Assembly: GCA_027485405.1 (NCBI GenBank)
Contig: JAIXRB010000011.1
Coordinates: 1 to 21,601 of the forward strand
DNA: 21,601 nucleotides
From: Leptospiraceae bacterium
GTDB lineage: Bacteria > Spirochaetota > Leptospiria > Leptospirales > Leptospiraceae
Reading direction: 5' to 3'
The notes under the pieces were generated by a model that searched no databases, was not told the origin of the DNA, and was given only the letters and a program-made list of their open reading frames with translations. Shown piece after piece: positions 15,005 through 21,601 of the stretch. Within the stretch, counting starts at the first letter, position 1. Every line of letters begins with the position of its first letter. The position numbers and the translations under genes were made by a program.

Positions 15005-16620
15005 AATTGTTACGCATCTTAGTTTCGATCATGCTTTGTTTCAGTTGTCAGACAAAAGAATCAAAAACGGTAGGAACTGAATTTCTGCAATTTTTGAATC
15101 CAGTAGCTCAGGAAAAAATCCTTTTTTCTTACCCAGGTAGAGACATCCCCGAAGAAAAAAAGAAAGAAGTGCATCGAACTATCTTGCGACTCATCCAAGA
15201 AGCTAAGGTTTCTATAGACGGTTATTTTTATAGTTTCAATGATTTGGAAATGCTCATAGCTTTGCGCGAAGCCACTAACAGAGGAGTTATGCTGAATTTA
15301 ATTGGAGATAGAGAAGAGGAATATGAAGAGGCAAAGAAGTTTTCCATTCCAATTCGAAAGTGGAACGAATCAGGAATTCATCATGTAAAGGTGCTGATCT
15401 TTGATAAAACAAAAGCTTTCTTCGGCACTGGAAATTTCTCGGGCCATGGGCTGATCCGCGATAACAATGCGTATTGGGTCTGGAATCTAAAAGAAGAAGA
15501 AGGAAACCGACTGATTGAACATTTAGAATTAAAACAAAAATCTGGAGATTTTCGTTCCAGTGCAGGTAACCTTATCTTTGCGCCAGAAGCAGGAAAGCAA
15601 ATCCAAGACATTTTGGTGGATTCTATCGAAAAAGCCAAGTTCCAAATTCAATTTTTAATTTTTACTCACTACGATCCTGTGATCAGCTATGCCTTGCTTC
15701 GTGCTTCCAGACGCGGTGTGAAAGTGGAAGGAATCTACAACCAACCCATCAATCCCGAAGGTCAATGGCTCTCAAAACATTTGAGTTTTCCTTCGCAAAT
15801 CTATCTAGAGGAAAATGAAGACTTTGAAATCAGAAATGGTGTGTTTTACGGGGGACTTTTGCACCATAAAACAATGATCATAGACAATACAAATGTTTTA
15901 GTTGGGTCATACAATTATACAGTTTCAGCTCGGGATGATAACAGGGAATTGTTTACCTCATTTCAAAATCCTGCCATCGTGCAAGAGTTTGCCAGGGAGT
16001 GGGCAAGAGTCAAGTCACACTCTCGAACTTTAAATAGCGAAGATAACCCAGAAGATATGCACTCCTACAATGTCACAGAATATGCATTAGGAGGAGAAAC
16101 TTTCTTTGGGCTATGGAGGCGAAAAGGCAATTCACCCTGGGACAAGAATTCATCCGGTCTATCTTCCGAGATTCGGCTTTCTTTGGCTCACGATGGCCGG
16201 GGCTTTCTTGAGTCAGAGGAACGGTTTATCAGTAAGTCTGAAACTGCGACAGAGTTCGAAAGTTTGTTTCGAGTAAGGGAACCTTTGCCGATCCAAAGCC
16301 TACGCTTGAACCCAACATCGTATGATATAGTCTTACCAACACCTTTTCCTGATTTTTCCGTCTGGGATGGAAAAACAAAACCAGTGCAATTGAGGCCTAA
16401 CATCATATTAGTCGAAAATCGAGCCATCCATCGGTTCCCTGCATCGTTTCGTGCCGAACTAGCCAAGGGTCAATTTGTTGTCGCACAAGGAGAAGGGGGA
16501 GCGGGTTATTTTTGTTCCATGGGAGTGGGGCGCAATCTGCCGAAGTTTATCGAATATCTTTTGCAGAGAATTTCTAGAAAGGGTGGTGAAAGAAGAGACT
16601 GTCTTTTGTTCTCAATCTAG
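15001..16620 (+). CDS. Phospholipase D-superfamily lipoprotein with two HKD motifs and an extra C-terminal domain
   Basis: A 539-residue predicted lipoprotein: MKLLRILVSIMLCFSC ends in a lipobox with C16. Two complete HxK(x4)D motifs are present: H128/K130/D135, followed by GTGN, and H288/K290/D295, followed by GSYN. Together they form one phospholipase-D active site that attacks a phosphodiester through a His intermediate. Relatives include cardiolipin synthases, phospholipases and extracellular nucleases (Nuc type). The export signal and lack of other membrane helices suggest a surface or periplasmic hydrolase acting on lipid or nucleic acid, but substrate cannot be told from the motifs. 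Residues from about 340 to the end form an extra domain I do not recognise. The start overlaps the barrel gene stop (ATGA) with AAGGG seven bases upstream. The 3' end overlaps a small convergent gene by nine bases. Confidence 0.9.
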   Translation: MKLLRILVSIMLCFSCQTKESKTVGTEFLQFLNPVAQEKILFSYPGRDIPEEKKKEVHRTILRLIQEAKVSIDGYFYSFNDLEMLIALREATNRGVMLNLIGDREEEYEEAKKFSIPIRKWNESGIHHVKVLIFDKTKAFFGTGNFSGHGLIRDNNAYWVWNLKEEEGNRLIEHLELKQKSGDFRSSAGNLIFAPEAGKQIQDILVDSIEKAKFQIQFLIFTHYDPVISYALLRASRRGVKVEGIYNQPINPEGQWLSKHLSFPSQIYLEENEDFEIRNGVFYGGLLHHKTMIIDNTNVLVGSYNYTVSARDDNRELFTSFQNPAIVQEFAREWARVKSHSRTLNSEDNPEDMHSYNVTEYALGGETFFGLWRRKGNSPWDKNSSGLSSEIRLSLAHDGRGFLESEERFISKSETATEFESLFRVREPLPIQSLRLNPTSYDIVLPTPFPDFSVWDGKTKPVQLRPNIILVENRAIHRFPASFRAELAKGQFVVAQGEGGAGYFCSMGVGRNLPKFIEYLLQRISRKGGERRDCLLFSI

Positions 16621-16797
16621 TTTGTCCTCCAGAATGGGAACCAATAGCTTTGCAATTTCATCATGCATTTTCATGTAGTTATTGATTCCAAGATGAACAA
16701 TCTTGGTGTTCACATCATTCAACATGGATTTTATGATTTTTTCCAATTCGTTTTTTGTTTCATCATTTAACTTAGAATTGTGAATTGTATCGCTCAT
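16612..16797 (-). CDS. Small 61-residue helical protein of unknown function
   Basis: A short gene I do not recognise. The product is charged, Lys/Glu/Asp/Asn-rich and probably two amphipathic helices (for example NELEKIIKSMLNDVN and MHDEIAKLLVPILEDKLD), with no signal peptide, membrane segment or cysteine. Support for a real gene: an ATG with AGG about six bases upstream, a position directly downstream of the MFS gene on the same strand (44-base gap), and a composition that looks like a natural soluble protein, unlike the basic or Ser/Phe-rich products of out-of-frame readings nearby. Its stop lies inside the end of the convergent PLD gene. A dimerising or regulatory small protein is possible, but nothing shows it. 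Confidence 0.62.
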   Translation of the reverse strand: MSDTIHNSKLNDETKNELEKIIKSMLNDVNTKIVHLGINNYMKMHDEIAKLLVPILEDKLD

Positions 16798-16841
16798 GCA
16801 AACCTACTTGGACTTCTAACAATAATCTTCAACTTTCAAAA

Positions 16842-18080
16842 TTAAGTCCAATCCTTTAGTTCCATTTTTTTCAAATCAGGGACAAGGCGAATGGTCAGAA
16901 AAACCACAACAATGGTCATTATGCCTCCAAAGACCACAGAACCTACAGGCCCTAAAAGCTTTGCTGTCACGCCAGATTCAAAGGCTCCAATTTCGTTGGA
17001 AGAACCAATGAAAATTTTATTGATTGAAGAAACTCTACCCCTCATCTCATCGGGGGTCATAGTTTGCATGATTGTGCCTCGGATCACAACTGAGATGCTG
17101 TCGAAGGCTCCTGAGAAAAAAAGAGCCAGTGTAGAGATCCAAAAGATAGTAGAAAGCCCAAAAACCAACATGCAAACCCCAAACCCTATGACACTTACCA
17201 TCAAAAGTTCCCCGGATCGATGCAAAGGTGGCTTTGTTGTTAAATAGTAAGCCATGACCAAAGCTCCCAGCGAAGGAGCCGCCCTTAAAATCCCAAGACC
17301 CTCGGAACCAACCTGTAAAATATCTCTGGCAAAAATAGGCATAAGTGCTGTTGCTCCACCAAACAAAACTGCAAACATATCCAGACTCATTGCACCGAGC
17401 ATCATTTTATTGCCGCGCACATAATGCAGACCAGCAAACAGACTGGTCCAAAGTGGTTCCTTCTCTTTCTTTTCTAAGAGCGGCCTTTTGGGGACAACGA
17501 TCAACAGTAGCAAAGGTAAGCCGATACAAATACAATCCGCTAAATAAGCGGCTTCAATTCCAAGGGATCCATACAGTAGACCTCCTATGGCAGGACCAAG
17601 CACGGCACCTGCCTGAAAGCTTGTACCCATCCATGCCGCACTATGAGGGTAGTGCTCCCTTGGAACAATCTGTGTGACAAACCCAAAGATCGCGGGAGCA
17701 ATGAACCCTCTGGCGATGCCTGAAATAAAGATAACAAAAAAGATAGGATAAGCTAGATATGCGTCCAAAAGAAACTTCCAAGGTCCAGTGAAAAGCAGAA
17801 GGGAAAGGGAACACAAAAACAGAACGAACAAACTAACTAAGATAATTTGTCTTCGTTCAATCAAATCAGCCAAATGACCAGCATACAAAGCAACTAAAAT
17901 TGAGGGGATTGCTTCAAATAAACCCACCAAACCTAAATCCAATGGATTGTAGGTCAGTTCATAAACTTGCCAGCCCACAATGGTCGCTTGGATATAAACT
18001 GCCAAGACCATAAAAAAACGAGCTAATATGAAAAATCGGAAATCTCGGATTCCTAAAACTGGATTCTGGAAGATTTTCAT
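16842..18080 (-). CDS. Major facilitator superfamily exporter (EntS/MFS_3-like)
   Basis: A 412-residue inner-membrane transporter with about twelve hydrophobic segments. The loop between helices 2 and 3 has the MFS motif A in the form AGHLADLIERRQI, near residue 68. A mirrored loop occurs in the second half (TPDEMRGRVSSINKIFIGSS), a conserved feature of the MFS_3/EntS-type exporters that includes the siderophore exporter EntS. The opening NPVLGIRDFRFFILARFF is also typical of that group. It probably works as a proton-driven exporter of a small molecule; which one is unknown. The ATG overlaps the stop of the upstream Nudix gene by four bases (ATGA), so production is coupled. The 61-residue gene follows. 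Family call sure, substrate not. Confidence 0.9.
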   Translation of the reverse strand: MKIFQNPVLGIRDFRFFILARFFMVLAVYIQATIVGWQVYELTYNPLDLGLVGLFEAIPSILVALYAGHLADLIERRQIILVSLFVLFLCSLSLLLFTGPWKFLLDAYLAYPIFFVIFISGIARGFIAPAIFGFVTQIVPREHYPHSAAWMGTSFQAGAVLGPAIGGLLYGSLGIEAAYLADCICIGLPLLLLIVVPKRPLLEKKEKEPLWTSLFAGLHYVRGNKMMLGAMSLDMFAVLFGGATALMPIFARDILQVGSEGLGILRAAPSLGALVMAYYLTTKPPLHRSGELLMVSVIGFGVCMLVFGLSTIFWISTLALFFSGAFDSISVVIRGTIMQTMTPDEMRGRVSSINKIFIGSSNEIGAFESGVTAKLLGPVGSVVFGGIMTIVVVFLTIRLVPDLKKMELKDWT

Positions 18081-18625
18081 TCGTTGTTGGATTTAAGAAA
18101 GTAAAGAAGCAGTGCCGCAACCATATGCGGGTGGTGGATCGTTCCATCCCGAAGGTATTCTTTGGCTTGTGCCGGAGTTGCGAGAACAATTTCAATGTCT
18201 TCGCCTTCATCGAATTCGGTTTCGCTCGAAAGTTCCACATCTAAAGCAAGGTAGGAGTATGCCCAATTGGTAAACATAGCTGGATTTCCAGAAAGTTTGG
18301 CAAGCAGTTGAATGGAAGCATCATTGGTCGTATAACCCGTTTCTTCTCTCAATTCTCGTTTGGCTGAAAGGAAGGCCGCATTTTCACCCACCTCATCCAC
18401 AATTCCCCCTGGAACTTCTAAACTCGGTTCCCCGATTCCATGTCTGAATTGCCGGACCAAGACAATTTCCCCAGATTTTGTGATAGGAACAATATTCACC
18501 CAATCTGGGGAATCGATGACAAAGTATTGTTTTTTACGATTCTCTCTTGGCAAAGGAGCGAGAAAACTCTTCAATTGAAAGATTGGGGTTTTGAAATGCA
18601 ATGCCCAATCGGCTTTGGAACGCAT
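18077..18625 (-). CDS. Nudix hydrolase (ADP-ribose pyrophosphatase-like)
   Basis: A 182-residue cytoplasmic Nudix enzyme that should split a nucleoside diphosphate linked to another moiety (ADP-ribose or a nucleotide sugar is the likeliest). The N-terminal beta-sheet region ends in VRQFRHGIGEPSLEVPGG, typical of ADP-ribose-pyrophosphatase relatives. The Nudix box follows, with RELREETGY at residues 90-98 carrying the metal-binding Glu pair. Counted from G74, the box is two residues longer than the standard Gx5Ex7REUxEExGU: the Glu is at 81 and the Arg at 90. A GNPAMFTN segment after the box resembles the 'NPA' loop of a Nudix subgroup. It is first in a two- or three-gene operon with the MFS exporter. 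The ATG has a weak GGAAG just upstream and stands 95 bases from the divergent helicase start. Confidence 0.9.
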   Translation of the reverse strand: MRSKADWALHFKTPIFQLKSFLAPLPRENRKKQYFVIDSPDWVNIVPITKSGEIVLVRQFRHGIGEPSLEVPGGIVDEVGENAAFLSAKRELREETGYTTNDASIQLLAKLSGNPAMFTNWAYSYLALDVELSSETEFDEGEDIEIVLATPAQAKEYLRDGTIHHPHMVAALLLYFLKSNNE

Positions 18626-18720
18626 ACTTCCAGATTCATAAAAAGAAAGGAGAGGGGAAGGTTTTTTCCAATTTTCCCTCGACCAGGGTTCAGAAAAAAG
18701 AATTATGTCCCTTGGTCTCT

Positions 18721-20733
18721 ATGAAACTCAACTCCAATCAAAAAAAGGCAGTCGAAACAACGGAAGGCCCTCTTTTAGTTTTCGCTGGAGCCGGTTCCGG
18801 AAAGACAAGAGTCATCACAAACCGAATTGCCTCGATGGTGCTAGAAAAGCAGATCCCAGCGGGGTCCATTGTCGCGCTATCATTTACTAATAAGAGCGCA
18901 GGGGAGATGAAAGAAAGGCTCCGAAAGATGGTGCCTAAAGAAAAGCTAAAAGGTATCGTACTTTCAACATTTCACTCGTTAGGTCTCCGAATTTTAAAAG
19001 AGCATATCCAGGTTTTGGGGTACGGGGAAAAGTTCATCCTCTTCAATGCAAACGACCAGGAATCCTTTGTTTCCGATTTGATTAAATTGCATAAGCTGGA
19101 TCCAAAGAAAATCCCCCCGAAAGATGTCATCAAATTTATCAGCTTACAAAAAAATACGCAAGGCTCTTCCGGTGCGCAGAATGAAACTGGTTTTGACGAG
19201 TTGTTTGCCATTTTAGAAGACTACCAATCCGAAATGAAAAAAAGAAACACTCTTGATTTTGATGATTTGATACTTTTGCCCAAAGAAATCTTAAAAAAAC
19301 ATCCGGAAATCGCAAAAAGTTATCACAAAAAATTCCATTACTTTATGGTAGATGAATTTCAAGACACCAATCAACTTCAATACGATTTTTTAACCCTTTT
19401 CCGCGGTGAATCACAGAATCTTTGTGTGGTGGGGGATGATGACCAAAGTATCTATGCTTTCCGTGGTTCTAATGTTGAGTTAATCCTAAACTTTGAGAGA
19501 GAATTTCCAGGAGCGACTGTGGTAAGGCTCCTAGAAAACTATCGTTCGGCGGCACCGATCATCCAAGCCGCTAATTCCCTAATCAAAAACAACAAAAGTC
19601 GAAAAGAGAAGGAGTTGTATTCTCTAATTCCAAGTACTGAGTTAGTTTCTGATTTCGAAGTCTCCGATGAAAAAGAAGAAGCTGTCTTTGTTGCAAGCCA
19701 GATCCAGTCCTATTTAGTTAAGAATGAGTACCAAGGAAATCAAATTGCGATTCTCTTCCGCACCAATTACCAATCTCGCCCGTTTGAAGAAGAATTGAGG
19801 AATCGGAACATTCCGTACAAAGTTGTCGGCGGTTACAATTTCTTCGATCGAAAAGAAGTTAGAGATTGCATAGCCTATTTACGTTGCATTGCAAACCATA
19901 AGGACGATTTGTCTCTCCAGAGAATTTTAAACTATCCTAAGCGAGGCATTGGTTCTGGTAGTTTGCAGATTCTCCTTGCCGAAGCTCAGTCGAAAGGGAT
20001 TCGATTGTTCGAAGTTTTCTTACGAATCTGCGAATCACCGGACTATCTACCCGAAGTAAAAGCAAAAGTGCGCCAAGAAATCTACCAACTGGTTGAGATT
20101 TTGGAGACCTACCAAAAGAAATTTTTCCAAGCGGACAAAATGTCCCTTGTTCTAAAGGAGCTGATCCAACAAGTAGGCTTGGAAAACGCAATTCGGCTAG
20201 AAGAAGAAGAGGAAAAGATAGCCAAGGCTCGGATTTACAACCTGTCTGAACTAGTGAACATGATGTCTTTTTTTGAGGCAGAAGAAGACAAAGAGGAAGC
20301 CCCTACCTTGTTTTCCTTTTTGATCCGACTTTCCCTCTTAATGGAAGACGATCCTAAGGAAGAAGAAGGCAAAGAAGACCGAAGGGTTCAACTACTTACC
20401 ATGCACCAGTCCAAAGGACTCGAATTTGACCTAGTTTTTGTGGTAGGGCTAGAAGAAGGCATACTTCCAAATTCTAGAGTCATGGACAACCCAGAATCGG
20501 TCGATGAAGAAAGAAGGTTGCTCTACGTTGCCATGACCCGTCCCAGGAGAAAATTGTACTTGACTCATTCCCAAACTCGTAGGAAATTTGGGGAGCAAAT
20601 GCAAGCGGAGCCGTCTCGGTTCCTCTTAGAATTGGACAGATCGGTGGTGGATTTCCACCCTTTAGGCGAAATGCCTAAAGAAGAGGCAATAGAAGGCTTC
20701 CTAGCTGATCTGGAGAAGTTAAAGGTATGTTGA
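18721..20733 (+). CDS. Rep/PcrA/UvrD-type superfamily 1A DNA helicase
   Basis: A 670-residue 3'-5' DNA helicase. Motifs in order: Q motif and MKLNSNQKKAV opening; Walker A AGAGSGKT at 22-29; motif II DEFQDTNQ at 211-218; motif III VVGDDDQSIYAFRGS; motif IV LENYRS; motif V TMHQSKGLEFDLVFV; motif VI LLYVAMTRPRR near 601. The length is close to E. coli Rep (673) and shorter than PcrA or UvrD, and there is no extended C-terminal tail. Hence a Rep-like role in replication-fork progress is as likely as one in excision repair. An in-frame extension to 18601 is possible but would run into the Nudix gene and add 40 residues unlike the family; the ATG at 18721 gives the usual N-terminus. There is no ribosome-binding site before it. 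The last seven bases overlap the TPR lipoprotein gene. Confidence 0.95.
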   Translation: MKLNSNQKKAVETTEGPLLVFAGAGSGKTRVITNRIASMVLEKQIPAGSIVALSFTNKSAGEMKERLRKMVPKEKLKGIVLSTFHSLGLRILKEHIQVLGYGEKFILFNANDQESFVSDLIKLHKLDPKKIPPKDVIKFISLQKNTQGSSGAQNETGFDELFAILEDYQSEMKKRNTLDFDDLILLPKEILKKHPEIAKSYHKKFHYFMVDEFQDTNQLQYDFLTLFRGESQNLCVVGDDDQSIYAFRGSNVELILNFEREFPGATVVRLLENYRSAAPIIQAANSLIKNNKSRKEKELYSLIPSTELVSDFEVSDEKEEAVFVASQIQSYLVKNEYQGNQIAILFRTNYQSRPFEEELRNRNIPYKVVGGYNFFDRKEVRDCIAYLRCIANHKDDLSLQRILNYPKRGIGSGSLQILLAEAQSKGIRLFEVFLRICESPDYLPEVKAKVRQEIYQLVEILETYQKKFFQADKMSLVLKELIQQVGLENAIRLEEEEEKIAKARIYNLSELVNMMSFFEAEEDKEEAPTLFSFLIRLSLLMEDDPKEEEGKEDRRVQLLTMHQSKGLEFDLVFVVGLEEGILPNSRVMDNPESVDEERRLLYVAMTRPRRKLYLTHSQTRRKFGEQMQAEPSRFLLELDRSVVDFHPLGEMPKEEAIEGFLADLEKLKVC

Positions 20734-21416
20734 AACAATTACTTACGATTACAATCCTTGGTATGTTTGCGCTCCATTGTGGAGCGAAAGAGCAAACAGT
20801 GCGCTATAGCGGGGGAAACCCACGCCTAAACGCTCAAAACCATTTAGCACAGATCCAAAAACTGGATGGTGAACTCAAATCCTCTAGATCGGACGAAGAA
20901 AAAGGAAAAATCCTTTCACAAAAAGGAAAACTTTTCTTAGAACTAGGCAGGTATGAAGACGCAATTTCCGCTCTGGGAGAAACACTTACCCTTCGTACTC
21001 CCCCTGTTAACCAATCTGAAATCAATCTTAACCTCGGAAAAGCCTATATCGGAAAAAACGAATATGGCAAAGCAATCCAGTATCTCAACCAGGCTGAACG
21101 TTCAGATAGGAACTTCAATCCAGAAGAGCGGAAAAAGCTAGTGGTCCAATCCTTGGTAGCTGAGAAAGAGTTCTATCCTGCTTTGGCGGCTCTTTCAAAG
21201 AATTACCACAAAGGCAACCAAAAGAAAGATAACTTCTACTACGAAACTGCCGCAAAGACTTATTTAAAAATGGGTTTTGAGTATAAAAATCTTGGTTTCT
21301 ATAAAAAGAGCTACCAAGTAGCTAGCCTCGGCCTCCAAGAATACCCTGAGAATGAAACCCTGCGGTCTATCCAAAAAGATTGTATAGAAGTTTTGCAACC
21401 TGAGGGAAAACTCTAA
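20727..21416 (+). CDS. TPR-repeat lipoprotein
   Basis: A 229-residue predicted lipoprotein. The signal MLKQLLTITILGMFALHC ends in a lipobox with C18. After a polar linker there are about four helical pairs with tetratricopeptide-repeat character: GKLFLELGRYEDAISALGE, LGKAYIGKNEYGKAIQYLN, a weaker pair around EKEFYPALAALSK, and YLKMGFEYKNLGFYKKSYQ. TPRs bind partner proteins, and in envelope lipoproteins they often scaffold assembly or secretion complexes; the partner here is unknown. The ATG lies inside the last codons of the helicase gene (seven-base overlap), so it is co-transcribed with it. GGAG stands about eleven bases upstream. A function linked to DNA is unlikely in spite of the helicase neighbour, because the product is exported. 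Confidence 0.85.
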   Translation: MLKQLLTITILGMFALHCGAKEQTVRYSGGNPRLNAQNHLAQIQKLDGELKSSRSDEEKGKILSQKGKLFLELGRYEDAISALGETLTLRTPPVNQSEINLNLGKAYIGKNEYGKAIQYLNQAERSDRNFNPEERKKLVVQSLVAEKEFYPALAALSKNYHKGNQKKDNFYYETAAKTYLKMGFEYKNLGFYKKSYQVASLGLQEYPENETLRSIQKDCIEVLQPEGKL

Positions 21417-21424
21417 CTGGTATT

Positions 21425-21601
21425 TTGGGTTTTTCTACCCCTCAGTTCTTAAAAAGACGAGCCGCAATCTTTTTCCTAGCGGCTCTTCTATTTCTATTTG
21501 TAGCCACCGCAATAGCCTATTTTTCCTTTGAGGCCTACCTCAAGTATAGAATCATTCCGCTCGCTTCCATTCGACCTCTGGTCACAAGCTTAATCAACAA
21601 A
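21425..21601 (+). CDS. N-terminus of an unidentified membrane-anchored protein, cut by window end
   Basis: An open frame of 59 codons begins with TTG at 21425 and runs off the window. It starts LGFSTPQFLKRRAAIFFL, continues into one strong hydrophobic helix (about residues 13-33, preceded by the basic KRR, so N-in), and then has a soluble-looking stretch ending RPLVTSLINK. An in-frame TGA at 21401 limits any upstream extension, and the only other possible start is ATT at 21422. It begins eight bases after the TPR lipoprotein stop, consistent with the same operon. A single N-terminal anchor followed by a periplasmic domain would fit AsmA/TamB-like proteins, among many others, but too little is visible to name it. 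Confidence 0.55.
   Translation, partial: MGFSTPQFLKRRAAIFFLAALLFLFVATAIAYFSFEAYLKYRIIPLASIRPLVTSLINK

Noticed and set aside
16891..17247. 118-codon open frame antisense to the MFS gene.
   Set aside because: Shadow of the conserved MFS frame; the product has no family resemblance and no ribosome-binding site. The same applies to the 110-codon frame at 17345-17677 and to other antisense frames in uvrC, ileS and the LTD gene.
18644..18661. Purine tract AAAGGAGAGGGGAAGG in the Nudix-helicase gap as a strong ribosome-binding site or start of a small gene.
   Set aside because: It lies about 60 bases before the helicase ATG, and no start codon follows at a usable distance in any frame.
18601..18720. 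Forty-residue N-terminal extension of the helicase, in frame from an ATG at 18601.
   Set aside because: It would begin inside the Nudix gene on the other strand, its sequence is unlike helicase N-termini, and the ATG at 18721 gives the family-typical MKLN start.

Overview
The window looks like spirochaete chromosome, most likely Leptospira. I infer this from gene content and protein style (spirochaete-type lipoproteins with relaxed lipoboxes, an AT-leaning genome, TTG and GTG starts), not from any database search. It is dense core-type sequence with no tRNA, rRNA, insertion sequence, phage gene or CRISPR array that I can see. Nearly every base is coding, and no gap exceeds about 100 bases.

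Layout. Positions 1-1474 (+): the end of murJ (peptidoglycan lipid II flippase) and a BASS-family sodium symporter. Positions 1471-4882 (-): a leucine-rich-repeat lipoprotein upstream of ileS. Positions 4965-6149 (+): an acyl-CoA dehydrogenase with its catalytic base in the isovaleryl/long-chain position. Positions 6135-8975 (-): a four-gene operon of a signal-peptidase-like protein that lacks both catalytic residues, a DUF2157-like membrane protein, a DUF4401-like membrane protein and a GDYXXLXY protein. Positions 9027-16620 (+): uvrC, then three translationally linked envelope genes (a large lipoprotein with repeated lamin-tail-like segments, a predicted outer-membrane beta-barrel and a phospholipase-D-superfamily lipoprotein). 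Positions 16612-18625 (-): a Nudix hydrolase, an MFS exporter and a 61-residue protein. Positions 18721-21601 (+): a Rep/PcrA/UvrD-type helicase, a TPR lipoprotein and the start of an unidentified membrane-anchored protein.

How genes work together. Many junctions are four-base NTGA start/stop overlaps, so translational coupling is the rule inside the operons. All three convergent junctions overlap at their 3' ends, leaving no intergenic space for terminators. Several genes that begin a transcript lack a Shine-Dalgarno sequence, and the acyl-CoA dehydrogenase has a promoter-like pair placed so that its mRNA would start at the ATG.

The best candidates for undescribed biology are the lamin-tail lipoprotein / beta-barrel / phospholipase-D cassette (10893-16620) and the operon headed by the apparently inactive signal peptidase homologue (6135-8975).
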